Shown: positions 50,192 through 58,735 of the stretch, one piece after another
How the letters are laid out: the number at the start of each line of letters is the position of its first letter
Numbering within the stretch: the stretch's first letter is position 1
Assembly: GCA_002413745.1 (NCBI GenBank)
Contig: DHXP01000070.1
Span: 1 to 64,000 of the forward strand
Length of the DNA: 64,000 bases
Source of the DNA: Flavobacterium sp. UBA5153
Lineage (GTDB): Bacteria > Bacteroidota > Bacteroidia > Flavobacteriales > Flavobacteriaceae
Direction of reading: 5' to 3'
Notes under the pieces: model-generated
Seen by the model: the letters and a program-made list of their open reading frames with translations, nothing else
What the model was told of the DNA's origin: nothing
The model's database searches: none
Translations under genes and position numbers: made by a program

Positions 50192-51064
50192 ATGAGTTCT
50201 CGAGATATTATAACAATTGAAGATGACTTTACCCTACTTCGTTTCGAAAACGACAGTGATGAAGTGTATTATACCCAGCGTGAAGTTAAAAGCGGGTTGA
50301 TCCAATTTCACTTTGGATTAAAAGGAAAAGCAAAATTTATTTTTAACCAAGGAAATTACGCCTTGGATCTAAAAGAGGAGAAGTCGTTGTTGCTTTACAA
50401 TCCACAAAAAGAACTGCCGTTAAACCTAGAAATAGAGCCGAATTCTTGGGTTATTTCGGTCATTATTTCTATAAAAAAATTCCATAATTTATTTTCTTCC
50501 GAGGCCAATTACATCACTTTTTTGAGTGACGACAACAAGGATAAAAAATATTATAAAGAAGGAGATATTAGCCCATCGATGGCGATTGTTTTGAGCCAAT
50601 TGTTTCATTACAACTTGCATCCGTCGATAAAAAATTTGTATTACAAAGGAAAAGGATACGAATTGTTAAGCTTGTATTTCAATCGCACCGAAGATCCAAA
50701 TGCGGAACAATGTCCGTTTTTGATTGACGAAGAAAATGTTTTAAAAATAAAAAAAGCCAAAGAAATCATCATTGCCAATATGGCTGAACCACCAAGTTTA
50801 CAAGAATTGGCCGATGAAATTGGACTTACTTTAAAGAAACTAAAAATGGGTTTCAAACAAATTTACGGCGACACCGTTTATGGTTTCCTGTTTGATTACA
50901 AAATGGATTCTGCCCGAAAATTATTGGACAGCGGTTCGTATAACGTGAATGAAGTGGGTTTGAAAATTGGCTACAGCACGGGAAGCCACTTTATTGCTGC
51001 TTTCAAAAAGAAATTTGGAACAACTCCGAAGAAATATTTGATGGCCATTAATCCAAATATGTAA
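50192..51064 (+). CDS. AraC-family transcriptional regulator
   Basis: A 290-residue regulator. The N-terminal cupin-like sensor part (about 1-170) includes FHFGLKGKAKFIFNQGNYAL. The C-terminal AraC domain (about 190-287) has both helix-turn-helix units: PSLQELADEIGLTLKKLKMG and VNEVGLKIGYSTGSHFIAAF, then KKKFGTTPKKYL. It is encoded divergently from hemA and upstream of hemH. By position it likely controls haem synthesis or iron use. The effector is unknown. Confidence 0.92.
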   Translation: MSSRDIITIEDDFTLLRFENDSDEVYYTQREVKSGLIQFHFGLKGKAKFIFNQGNYALDLKEEKSLLLYNPQKELPLNLEIEPNSWVISVIISIKKFHNLFSSEANYITFLSDDNKDKKYYKEGDISPSMAIVLSQLFHYNLHPSIKNLYYKGKGYELLSLYFNRTEDPNAEQCPFLIDEENVLKIKKAKEIIIANMAEPPSLQELADEIGLTLKKLKMGFKQIYGDTVYGFLFDYKMDSARKLLDSGSYNVNEVGLKIGYSTGSHFIAAFKKKFGTTPKKYLMAINPNM

Positions 51065-51132
51065 AAAAAAGTTTAGTTACTTTTAACCCAAATGAAATTT
51101 AGAGATTCTTCAGAATGACAAAAAAATAAAGT

Positions 51133-52149
51133 ATGAAAGGAGTATTATTAGTAAATTTAGGTTCGCCGGAAAGTCCAACACCAAAAGATGTTAAAACCTA
51201 TTTAGACGAATTTTTGATGGATAAATACGTAATAGACGTTCCGTTTCTATTACGGGCATTGTTAGTTCGCGGTATCATTTTAAGAAAAAGGCCAGAAAAA
51301 TCAGCTGGAGCCTACAAAAAAATATGGTGGGAAGAAGGTTCGCCGCTTGTGGTATTATCAAAAAAAATGCACGAAAAGGTACGAAAACTGGTTAACATTC
51401 CCGTTTCATTAGCGATGCGTTATGGAAATCCTTCCATTTTATCCGGATTACAGGAATTGGCAGACCAAGGCGTGACTGAAGTTTTGTTGTTTCCGTTATA
51501 TCCGCATCACGCGATGTCGTCAACAACTACGGTTATAGAATTGGCCGAAGAATTGAGAAAAAAGTATTTCCCCGAAATGAAGTTCACGCTTGTTCCTGCA
51601 TTTTATAACAAGCCAGATTACATCAAAGCATTGGCAAATTCCATCAAAAAACATCTGGAAGGTTACGATTATGACCATCTTTTGTTTTCTTATCACGGAC
51701 TCCCAGAACGTCATATTCGCAAAACCGACGTGACTAAATCGCACTGTAAAATCGACGGTTCTTGTTGCAACACGCCTTCGCCGGCACACGAATTTTGTTA
51801 CCGTCATCAATGTTATGAAACTACGAAACAAGTTGTAAAACTACTTGGAATCCCCGAAGGAAAATACAGCCAGACTTTTCAATCGCGTTTGGCAGGCGAC
51901 AAGTGGCTGGAACCTTACACGGATGTCGAAGTGAATAAAATGCCCGAAAAAGGAATACGGAACTTGGCGGTCGTGACGCCTGCTTTTGTGGCTGATTGCT
52001 TAGAAACATTGGAAGAAATCGCAATGGAAGCCAATCATCAATTCAAGGAACACGGCGGCGAGAATTTCTTGGCGATTCCTTGTATGAATGATGATGACGA
52101 ATGGTGTGGGGTTGTGGGAAATTGGATTACGGAATGGGCAAAACAATAA
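51133..52149 (+). CDS. hemH: ferrochelatase
   Basis: A 338-residue enzyme that inserts Fe(II) into the porphyrin. MKGVLLVNLGSPESPTPKDV is the classic N-terminus. The active-site His is in LLFSYHGLPERHIRKTD, the glutamate region in VTPAFVADCLETLEEIAMEA. A Cys-rich stretch (CKIDGSCCNTPSPAHEFC) could hold a [2Fe-2S] or other metal site as in some bacterial ferrochelatases. It is 68 bp after the AraC gene and 4 bp before hemJ, so the last two haem steps are an operon. Confidence 0.97.
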   Translation: MKGVLLVNLGSPESPTPKDVKTYLDEFLMDKYVIDVPFLLRALLVRGIILRKRPEKSAGAYKKIWWEEGSPLVVLSKKMHEKVRKLVNIPVSLAMRYGNPSILSGLQELADQGVTEVLLFPLYPHHAMSSTTTVIELAEELRKKYFPEMKFTLVPAFYNKPDYIKALANSIKKHLEGYDYDHLLFSYHGLPERHIRKTDVTKSHCKIDGSCCNTPSPAHEFCYRHQCYETTKQVVKLLGIPEGKYSQTFQSRLAGDKWLEPYTDVEVNKMPEKGIRNLAVVTPAFVADCLETLEEIAMEANHQFKEHGGENFLAIPCMNDDDEWCGVVGNWITEWAKQ

Positions 52150-52153
52150 TTCT

Positions 52154-52708
52154 ATGGACTACTACAACTACCTGAAATCCCTTCACCTCATCTTTGTCAT
52201 CACTTGGTTTGCCGGACTTTTTTATATTGTTCGCTTGTTTGTTTACCAAATTGAAGCCAACGACAAACCTTCGCCCGAAAAGGAAATTCTGCAAAAACAA
52301 TACAAAATAATGACCTATCGTTTGTGGTATATTATCACTTGGCCGTCGGCAGTTTTGGCGAGTATTTTTGCTTTTTGGATGTTGTTTTTTACAGCCGTGG
52401 GAAATGCTTGGTTGCAAATGCCTTGGATGCACGTAAAACTTGGCTTTGTTTTTGCGCTGTATTTGTACCATTATAAATGCCATCGAATATTCAAGGAATT
52501 GCAAAACGACGAAGTAAAATACTCGACAAATTATATGCGGTTGTGGAACGAAGGTGCCACAATCATATTGTTTGCCGTAGTGTTTTTGGTCATTCTGAAA
52601 AATGCCGTCAACTGGATGTATGGCGTTGTTGGCATTATGTTGTTTTCGGTTTTGATTATGCTGGGTTTCAAGTTTTATAAAAGAATTCGAGAAAAAAATC
52701 AATCGTAA
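52154..52708 (+). CDS. hemJ: protoporphyrinogen IX oxidase HemJ
   Basis: A 184-residue inner-membrane protein with four or five helices, UPF0093/CopD-like. MDYYNYLKSLHLIFVITWFA and GLFYIVRLFVYQIEA hold the conserved His of HemJ; MPWMHVKLGFVFALYLYHYK holds the second His and the conserved Lys. It oxidises protoporphyrinogen IX to protoporphyrin IX, delivering the substrate for HemH. ATG 52154 is four bases after the hemH stop; an upstream extension lies inside hemH and is rejected. The histidine kinase gene follows with no gap. Confidence 0.93.
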   Translation: MDYYNYLKSLHLIFVITWFAGLFYIVRLFVYQIEANDKPSPEKEILQKQYKIMTYRLWYIITWPSAVLASIFAFWMLFFTAVGNAWLQMPWMHVKLGFVFALYLYHYKCHRIFKELQNDEVKYSTNYMRLWNEGATIILFAVVFLVILKNAVNWMYGVVGIMLFSVLIMLGFKFYKRIREKNQS

Positions 52709-54181
52709 ATGCTAAAAGGCTTCAAGATATCGATGCTTTCCTTACAAATCAGGATTTTCCTTTCGATGATCGTGTTGATTATTGTGGCCTCGGTATTAAT
52801 GGCCACAATTTCTGTTATTCAATTCAAAAATGAGGCCAAGGAATACCATCAAGAACGACTGGAACGCAAGGAAGACGCCATAAAGGAGAACATCAATTAT
52901 GTGCTTTCGAACACCACCTATCCGCTTACTCCAAATAATCTTTCGTTGATTTTTAAAGATAAAATTCACGAATTATCGGATATTCACAATCTTGAAATCA
53001 ATATTTATAGCTTGGATGGAAAGCTTTTGAAATCTTCGAAATCCAAATTTTCCATTGATGCCGTTGCTCCGCCAATTCCAAAATACATCATAAAACTCGT
53101 TCAATCATCCATCGAAAAACGATACGTTGACATTAAAACCATCGACGGAAAAAAGAATCGTTCTTCGTACAGTTTGATAAAAGACGACAAGTTCAAGCCG
53201 CTGGGAATCTTGAATTTGCCCTATGTGGAAGACGACAGTTATTATCAAACGGAATTGCAAAATTTCTTGGTTCGATTGGCGCAGGTTTACACTTTTATGC
53301 TCTTGGTGGCTTTTGCCGTTGCTTATTTTCTATCGTCCTATATCACAAAATCATTGAAGACGATTTCCGACAAATTGAGCGAAACAAGTTTGAACCAGAA
53401 AAACGAGAAAATTGTTCTCGAAGCCAGTAGCAAAGAAATCAATCTTTTGATAAAAGCATATAACGCAATGGTCGATGAATTGGAAGAAAGCGCCCTGAAA
53501 TTGGCCCAAAGCGAGCGCGAAGAAGCCTGGCGGGAAATGGCAAAACAAGTGGCACACGAAATCAAAAATCCGCTGACACCAATGCGACTGACTGTGCAAA
53601 GTTTTCAGAGAAAATTCGACCCTAACGACCCCAACCTGAAACAAAAAATCAATGATTATTCCGAAACCTTGATACAGCAAATCGACACGATGAATTCAGT
53701 TGCTTCGGCATTTTCAAATTTTGCATCGATGCCGGCCCAACAAAATGAAACCCTTAATGTCGTTGATGTTGTGGAGTTGACTTTGGATATTTTCAATGAA
53801 GAATACATCCATTTTGAAGCGGAAGAAGACGAGATTATTTCGAAAATTGACAGAACGCAACTCATCAGAATCATTACAAATTTGGTCAAAAACGCCATTC
53901 AATCCATTCCGGAGCAACAGGAAAACAAAGCAATATTTGTTACAATAAAAAAGAAATTCAACAAAGTTTTAATCACTGTTGCAGACAACGGAATTGGAAT
54001 AGCAAGTGAAGATTCCAATCGGATTTTTGAGCCCAAATTTACCACAAAAACCAGCGGAATGGGATTAGGTCTTGGCATCATCAAAAACATAATCGAAAAT
54101 TACAACGGAACAATTACATTTGAATCACAAAAGGGAAAAGGAACGACTTTTATGGTTTCTTTACCAATTATAAACAAATAA
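52709..54181 (+). CDS. sensor histidine kinase (NtrY-like)
   Basis: A 490-residue membrane kinase. Membrane helix 1 is about 14-34 (IFLSMIVLIIVASVLMATIS), then a periplasmic sensor of about 155 residues, helix 2 about 193-212, and a HAMP linker. The HisKA domain has the phosphorylated His283 in VAHEIKNPLTPMRLTVQSFQ. The HATPase_c domain shows NLVKNAIQSIPEQQENKAIF (N box), DNGIGIASED (G1) and GMGLGLGIIKNI (G2). No response regulator lies next to it, so it is an orphan here. Its ATG follows the hemJ stop directly, so it belongs to the same operon. Confidence 0.94.
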   Translation: MLKGFKISMLSLQIRIFLSMIVLIIVASVLMATISVIQFKNEAKEYHQERLERKEDAIKENINYVLSNTTYPLTPNNLSLIFKDKIHELSDIHNLEINIYSLDGKLLKSSKSKFSIDAVAPPIPKYIIKLVQSSIEKRYVDIKTIDGKKNRSSYSLIKDDKFKPLGILNLPYVEDDSYYQTELQNFLVRLAQVYTFMLLVAFAVAYFLSSYITKSLKTISDKLSETSLNQKNEKIVLEASSKEINLLIKAYNAMVDELEESALKLAQSEREEAWREMAKQVAHEIKNPLTPMRLTVQSFQRKFDPNDPNLKQKINDYSETLIQQIDTMNSVASAFSNFASMPAQQNETLNVVDVVELTLDIFNEEYIHFEAEEDEIISKIDRTQLIRIITNLVKNAIQSIPEQQENKAIFVTIKKKFNKVLITVADNGIGIASEDSNRIFEPKFTTKTSGMGLGLGIIKNIIENYNGTITFESQKGKGTTFMVSLPIINK

Positions 54182-54193
54182 ATCTAAAAAATT

Positions 54194-54976
54194 ATGGCAT
54201 TGGAAAATATAATACTGGAACACGAAAAAGGGATTGCTACCATTTTTATCAATCGCCCAGAAAAATTAAATGCTTTAAACCGAGCCACGATTCAAGAGTT
54301 GCACGAAACTTTAAAATTGGTGGACGAAAACCCCGATGTGCGAGTGATTATTATAACCGGAAGTGGAAAAAAAGCTTTTGTGGCCGGCGCCGATATTTCG
54401 GAATTTGCCCATTTCTCGGCTGAGGAAGGTTCACAATTAGCTGCACAAGGACAACTCATTTTATTCGATTTTATTGAAAATTTAAAAAAGCCGGTAATAG
54501 CGGCCATTAATGGTTTTGCCCTTGGTGGTGGACTGGAATTGGCTATGGCTTGTCATTTTAGAATCGCTTCTGACAATGCCAAAATGGGCTTGCCGGAAAC
54601 TTCACTTGGCATCATTCCCGGTTACGGAGGAACACAACGCTTGCCGCAACTTATTGGCAAAGGACGTGCAATGGAAATGATCATGACCGCGGGAATGATT
54701 GATGCCGAAACTGCAAAAACTTACGGATTAGTCAATCACGTGGTGCCACAAGCCGATTTATATTCAACTTATATGACGATTGCCGTCAGAATTATGAAAA
54801 ATTCTCTCGTCGCCATTGCCAAAGCCATCGAAGCCGTAAATGCTAATTTTGTGTCTGGCGTAAATGGATTTGATGTGGAAATCAACGCTTTTGGCGAATG
54901 CTTTGCCACCGAAGATTTCAAGGAAGGAACGACGGCTTTTTTAGAAAAGAGGAAAGCAGCGTTTGAAGGGAAATAA
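54194..54976 (+). CDS. enoyl-CoA hydratase/isomerase
   Basis: A 260-residue crotonase-fold enzyme. The oxyanion hole segments are AFVAGADISEFA and INGFALGGGLELAMACHFRI. The catalytic glutamates are in LPETSLGIIPGYGGTQRLPQ. GLVNHVVPQADL and KEGTTAFLEKRKAAFEGK end the protein. It hydrates short-chain trans-2-enoyl-CoA in fatty-acid or amino-acid breakdown. It is 12 bp downstream of the kinase gene; a functional tie is not evident. Confidence 0.95.
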   Translation: MALENIILEHEKGIATIFINRPEKLNALNRATIQELHETLKLVDENPDVRVIIITGSGKKAFVAGADISEFAHFSAEEGSQLAAQGQLILFDFIENLKKPVIAAINGFALGGGLELAMACHFRIASDNAKMGLPETSLGIIPGYGGTQRLPQLIGKGRAMEMIMTAGMIDAETAKTYGLVNHVVPQADLYSTYMTIAVRIMKNSLVAIAKAIEAVNANFVSGVNGFDVEINAFGECFATEDFKEGTTAFLEKRKAAFEGK

Positions 54977-54994
54977 GAATGTTGGCAGTGTTCA

Positions 54995-55028
54995 TTGGCA
55001 GTTTGCAGACTAAAAAATTGTATTTTTG
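54995..55028 (+). promoter_or_regulatory. promoter of the 55070 gene
   Basis: TTG (54995-54997), a 23-bp spacer, then TATTTTTG (55021-55028). 41 bp before the ATG at 55070. Confidence 0.5.
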
Positions 55029-55069
55029 GAAACTCATTTCGGAAAATAATCCATCAAAATTTTTAACTT

Positions 55070-55465
55070 ATGTCCTTCCAACCTGTATTTGCCCAATTTT
55101 GGGAAAAAGTAAAAGAAAGCATCGAAAATAAAACCTACGCCAAATTGACTTTGGCTAAAACCATTGGCGACACCGAACTGAAGAATATATATGTGCGTCC
55201 CGTTTTGTCAGAAGAGGGTTTTAAGCTTTCTCTGACGGCGCGCTATAAAACAGAAGAGATCGAGAGTTTCCATACTTTGGACGAGGCTTTTTTTGTGTTG
55301 GCTCCCTATATGAATAACCCCTTTTTAACGGCACTTTTGTTTACCACCGAGAATGATATCACCTTCAAACTCAATAAAAAACGGGTGGGAAGCATCATAG
55401 AACAAGCTCCCACTTTCAAAAATGCTTCGGATGTAATTATAGAAATGAAGGAGAAAGGATTATAA
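55070..55465 (+). CDS. conserved hypothetical protein
   Basis: A 131-residue cytoplasmic alpha/beta protein without signal or membrane segments. PVFAQFWEKVKESIENKTYA and KNIYVRPVLSEEGFKLSLTA are its clearest blocks. I do not recognise a function; it looks like a flavobacterial conserved hypothetical. It has its own promoter and ends before a palindromic repeat. Confidence 0.75.
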   Translation: MSFQPVFAQFWEKVKESIENKTYAKLTLAKTIGDTELKNIYVRPVLSEEGFKLSLTARYKTEEIESFHTLDEAFFVLAPYMNNPFLTALLFTTENDITFKLNKKRVGSIIEQAPTFKNASDVIIEMKEKGL

Positions 55466-55506
55466 ATCTAATTTTTGTAGTGACGCACATAGGGAGACGC
55501 ACATAG

Positions 55507-55534
55507 GTAGAGACGCACTGCAGTGCGTCTCTAC
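55507..55534. repeat. 28-bp perfect palindrome
   Basis: GTAGAGACGCACTG and its exact complement, no spacer. It is preceded by two partial GACGCACATAG units (55480-55506). It ends at the stop of the HD-domain gene, so it may terminate both converging genes. Confidence 0.88.
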
Positions 55535-56187
55535 TACAATTCCCCGTCCCATTCGGCATAAAATTGAGAAAGGAAAGTCATCATAAATTGATGTCTTTCT
55601 TGGGCAATTTGTTTCCCGGTTTCGGTATTCATTTTGTCCTTTAAAAGCAATAGTTTTTCGTAGAAATGGTTGATGGTTGGTGCTTCGCTGTTTTTATATT
55701 CTTCCTTGCCCATTCGTAGATTTGGAGCAATTTTCGGGTTGTACAAAGGCCTGTTTTTGAAACCTCCATAATTGAATGTTCGTGCGATTCCAATGGCACC
55801 CATGGCATCCAATCGATCGGCATCCTGAACAATATCTAACTCTTTTGACGAAAATTGCTTTGGAATATTTCCGCCCTTGAATGAAATGTTTTCAATAATA
55901 TTAATTACGTGCTGAATTGTGGCTTCATCAATATTTTCACTTTCAAGAAATTCACGGGCTATTTTAGGGCCAACTGTTTCGTCTCCACTGTGAAATTTAC
56001 TGTCGGCGATATCGTGAAGCAAAGCGCCTAATTTCACGACGGTAACATCACAAACTTCGTTATCGGCAATTGACACCGCGTTTTTAAAAACTCTTTCTAT
56101 GTGAAACCAGTCGTGTCCGCCTTCGGCATTTTCTAGTTTTTGTTTTACAAAAAGAATCGTTTTGTTGATTATATTTTCGTTGCTCAT
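55534..56187 (-). CDS. HD-domain phosphohydrolase
   Basis: A 217-residue cytoplasmic metal-dependent hydrolase. The HD signature is spread over HDWFHIERVFKNAV (first His), LGALLHDIADSKFH (His-Asp), and VQDADRLDAMGAIGIAR (Asp), typical of YedJ-like HD proteins acting on nucleotides. The substrate is unknown. It converges with the hypothetical gene at 55070 across a palindrome. Confidence 0.9.
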   Translation of the reverse strand: MSNENIINKTILFVKQKLENAEGGHDWFHIERVFKNAVSIADNEVCDVTVVKLGALLHDIADSKFHSGDETVGPKIAREFLESENIDEATIQHVINIIENISFKGGNIPKQFSSKELDIVQDADRLDAMGAIGIARTFNYGGFKNRPLYNPKIAPNLRMGKEEYKNSEAPTINHFYEKLLLLKDKMNTETGKQIAQERHQFMMTFLSQFYAEWDGEL

Positions 56188-56325
56188 AATTCAATGATAT
56201 GAAAAAAAATGCTGATTTTTAAAGATTAAATTCAAAAATCAGCAATTCAATATTTTAAATCAATTTCAAAAAAAGTTAATCTCAAATCGACTATTCCAAC
56301 CAATCTGAAATCTGCATTCTAAAAT

Positions 56326-57312
56326 CTACAATCTAGCAGGTTCGACCCATTTAAAAACAAATGATTCTTCTGGAATCACCATTCTCTCTGAAATTCTCGC
56401 CATTCTTGCTGGTAATTTCATTAAATAATCCCTGGCTCTTTCTGCTTCATCTGTCAAACCGGTAATCTTGTCGATTTGCCATTTTTCGATTAGTTTTTGC
56501 ATGATGTCAACATAATCACTTGCGGTATACACCCCAATTCGCTGTGCTGAATCTGAAAAATGTTCGAAAGCGGAACTTATTTTTTGGCCAGATTCTCTCA
56601 AGAAATGTGCCGGCATGACGATTTTTTGTTTCATCATATATTGAAATGCCAACATCATTTCGCTTGGATCTAATTTGAAAATCTGATTTACAAACTCGCT
56701 GTAAGCATGGTGATGGCGCATTTCATCGCCAGCAATCATTTTGCACATTTTTGACAGTTTATTGTCCCCATAGCTTTTGGCCAATTGGGAAACCCTATTA
56801 TGGGAAACATAAGTCGCTAATTCCTGGAAACTGGTGTACACAAAGTTTTTATATGGGTCTCTGCCGGTTCCTATGTCAAATCCATCATTGATAAGGTGCT
56901 GAGTCGTCATTTCGATTTCGCGCATATTTACACGCCCAGATAAATAAAGATATTTATTGAGCAAATCACCGTGTCGGTTTTCTTCTCCAGTCCATTGGCG
57001 AACCCACTTTGCCCATCCATTTCTTTCGAGATTATCTACGCCTTCGACTTCTATTAACCAAGATTCATAAGTGGGTAAAGCTTCTTCGGTAATGGTGTCG
57101 CCCACCATGGCAACCCAAAAATCATAAGGCAAATCTTTAGCTATTTCACGCAATTCTTTAACTTCTTCAAAAAAAGTATCGCTTTCCGAATTGGGCAAAA
57201 AATCAGATGGTTGCCAAATTTTTTCAACCGGAATTAGATATTGGTCAACATAACCGTTAACATTTTTTTCTAAAAGTTGCATTACTTCTAATCGAATATT
57301 TTTTATAGACAT
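56326..57312 (-). CDS. acyl-ACP desaturase
   Basis: A 328-residue soluble diiron enzyme of the plant-type stearoyl-ACP desaturase family. Two D/E-E-x-x-H motifs carry the iron ligands: WTGEENRHGDLLNKYLYLSG and AGDEMRHHHAYSEF. AEVITEEALPTYES-like GDTITEEALPTYES is upstream. It introduces a double bond into an acyl chain on ACP, giving unsaturated membrane lipids under aerobic conditions. Upstream of the ATG (bases 57313-57349) is a heptamer tandem repeat. plsC is 60 bp upstream in the same direction, a lipid synthesis pair. Confidence 0.94.
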   Translation of the reverse strand: MSIKNIRLEVMQLLEKNVNGYVDQYLIPVEKIWQPSDFLPNSESDTFFEEVKELREIAKDLPYDFWVAMVGDTITEEALPTYESWLIEVEGVDNLERNGWAKWVRQWTGEENRHGDLLNKYLYLSGRVNMREIEMTTQHLINDGFDIGTGRDPYKNFVYTSFQELATYVSHNRVSQLAKSYGDNKLSKMCKMIAGDEMRHHHAYSEFVNQIFKLDPSEMMLAFQYMMKQKIVMPAHFLRESGQKISSAFEHFSDSAQRIGVYTASDYVDIMQKLIEKWQIDKITGLTDEAERARDYLMKLPARMARISERMVIPEESFVFKWVEPARL

Positions 57313-57318
57313 TATTAA

Positions 57319-57349
57319 TTTAGGATTTAGGATTTAGGATTTAGGATTT
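57319..57349. repeat. TTTAGGA heptamer repeat in desaturase leader
   Basis: Four full TTTAGGA units plus TTT. It begins six bases upstream of the desaturase ATG, so the repeat sits in the ribosome-binding and leader region. Copy-number change could alter translation. Confidence 0.85.
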
Positions 57350-57372
57350 CTCTCAAATACTTAAAATCGATT

Positions 57373-58107
57373 TTAATTTTTTATTCCCTGAACTACTACT
57401 TTTTCTGTTTTTTCCATTATTTCGGCAAAACTATATTCACTTACTGCAAGTGATTTATGAACGGTAAAGGTAAGATGATTTCCCAAACCAAGTGGAAAAA
57501 AACCAAATCTAACCATTTTCCATGAATTATTGATACTTATCGGTACAACATGGGCCGATGGTGCATATTTACATAAGATTTTCAGCCCACTTTTTGCAAA
57601 TTCTTTTGGGTGGCCCGTTTTACTTCGTGTCCCTTCCGGAAAAATTACTGCCGAGCGGGTGTGTTTTTCGATATATTCAGCCAATCCCCTGATTGCAGGA
57701 ATGGCTTGTTTGGGGTCTTTTCTATCGATAAGAACCGAGCCCCCGTGACGTAAATTATAGGACACGCTAGGAATTCCTTTGCCAAGTTCTATTTTACTTA
57801 CAAATTTTGGATGAAATCGTCGCAAATACCAAATCATGGTAACAATATCATACAAACTTTGATGATTGGACACAAAAATCAAAGGAACATTTTCTGGAAT
57901 TAATTCCCTGTTTTCAAAAGTATAAGTGGTTCCCAATAGATTCGTGCATCGCAATAAAAAAAAGTTCATATAATCAACGCTTACTTTATGGGCTTGATAC
58001 CCAAAAACGTTCAAACAAACCCACTGAATTGGATGAAAAATAACCAAAACAAGTCCGAAGCACAAATAATAAATAATGGATATAGGATACGAAATTAGTT
58101 TTTGCAT
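57373..58107 (-). CDS. plsC: 1-acyl-glycerol-3-phosphate acyltransferase (PlsC)
   Basis: A 244-residue membrane-associated acyltransferase with an N-terminal hydrophobic segment (ISIIYYLCFGLVLVIFHPIQ). The catalytic NHxxxxD is in VSNHQSLYDIVTMIWYLRRF, and the second block is AVIFPEGTRSKTGHPKEFAK. It adds the second acyl chain to lysophosphatidate in phospholipid synthesis. It is transcribed towards the desaturase gene; the two are probably co-transcribed. Confidence 0.92.
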   Translation of the reverse strand: MQKLISYPISIIYYLCFGLVLVIFHPIQWVCLNVFGYQAHKVSVDYMNFFLLRCTNLLGTTYTFENRELIPENVPLIFVSNHQSLYDIVTMIWYLRRFHPKFVSKIELGKGIPSVSYNLRHGGSVLIDRKDPKQAIPAIRGLAEYIEKHTRSAVIFPEGTRSKTGHPKEFAKSGLKILCKYAPSAHVVPISINNSWKMVRFGFFPLGLGNHLTFTVHKSLAVSEYSFAEIMEKTEKVVVQGIKN

Positions 58108-58193
58108 CTTGAAAATTTTAAGCTACAAAAATATGAAATATATTTTTAGCGGGATTTTAATCCCAAACAATAATGCCATTTAGGGTTTAATTG

Positions 58194-58201
58194 TACCTTT
58201 G
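58194..58201 (+). promoter_or_regulatory. -7 box for rnpA
   Basis: TACCTTTG matches TAnnTTTG. It lies 33 bp before ATG 58235 and overlaps the start of the longer frame at 58199, which is therefore rejected. Confidence 0.5.
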
Positions 58202-58234
58202 CCTTCGAAAATCTTTGTTATTTTTTATACTAAA

Positions 58235-58627
58235 ATGAACTTCACTTATCCAAAAAACGAAAAGCTAAAAAGTAAAATCACGATCGATTTGCTTTTTTCC
58301 AAAGGTAAATCCGTGTCAAAATATCCTTTGAGACTGGTTTATGTGGAAAGTGATTATGGCATTCCGGAAGGTTCAGTACAAAAATTAAAAATGGGCGTTT
58401 CGGTATCCAAAAAATATTTCAAGAATGCCGTGGACCGAAATTATTTCAAGCGTGTCCTTCGCGAAACTTATCGATTGAACAAGTATTTGCTCATTGACAA
58501 TCTTGACACACCGTATGCTTTTATGTTTTTTTATCAAACGAAAGAGCGTTTGTCTTACGAAGAAATCAATACCAAAACGATTCAATTATTTGAAAAATTC
58601 CTGCTTCAAATAAAAAAAGAAGAATAG
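58235..58627 (+). CDS. rnpA: ribonuclease P protein component
   Basis: A 130-residue basic protein that with RNase P RNA matures the 5' end of tRNAs. NFTYPKNEKLKSKITIDLLF starts it, MGVSVSKKYFKNAVDRNYFK with the RNR-like motif (KNAVDRNYFKRVLRETYR) is diagnostic. The usual neighbour rpmH is not here, as is common in Bacteroidota. A -7 box precedes. The DUF4349 gene follows after 108 bp. Confidence 0.94.
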   Translation: MNFTYPKNEKLKSKITIDLLFSKGKSVSKYPLRLVYVESDYGIPEGSVQKLKMGVSVSKKYFKNAVDRNYFKRVLRETYRLNKYLLIDNLDTPYAFMFFYQTKERLSYEEINTKTIQLFEKFLLQIKKEE

Positions 58628-58735
58628 CGACTTCTTATTTTTCTCTAATCTCTTTATTTTAAAAAAAAGACTTCAATTTTGATAGATGATAATCTAAATT
58701 CTTTTTTGTAGTTTTAACTCTAAATTCAAACACTT

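Noticed and set aside
52088-52153. 22-codon N-terminal extension of hemJ
   Set aside because: It lies inside hemH in another frame; HemJ proteins start near MDYYNYLK.
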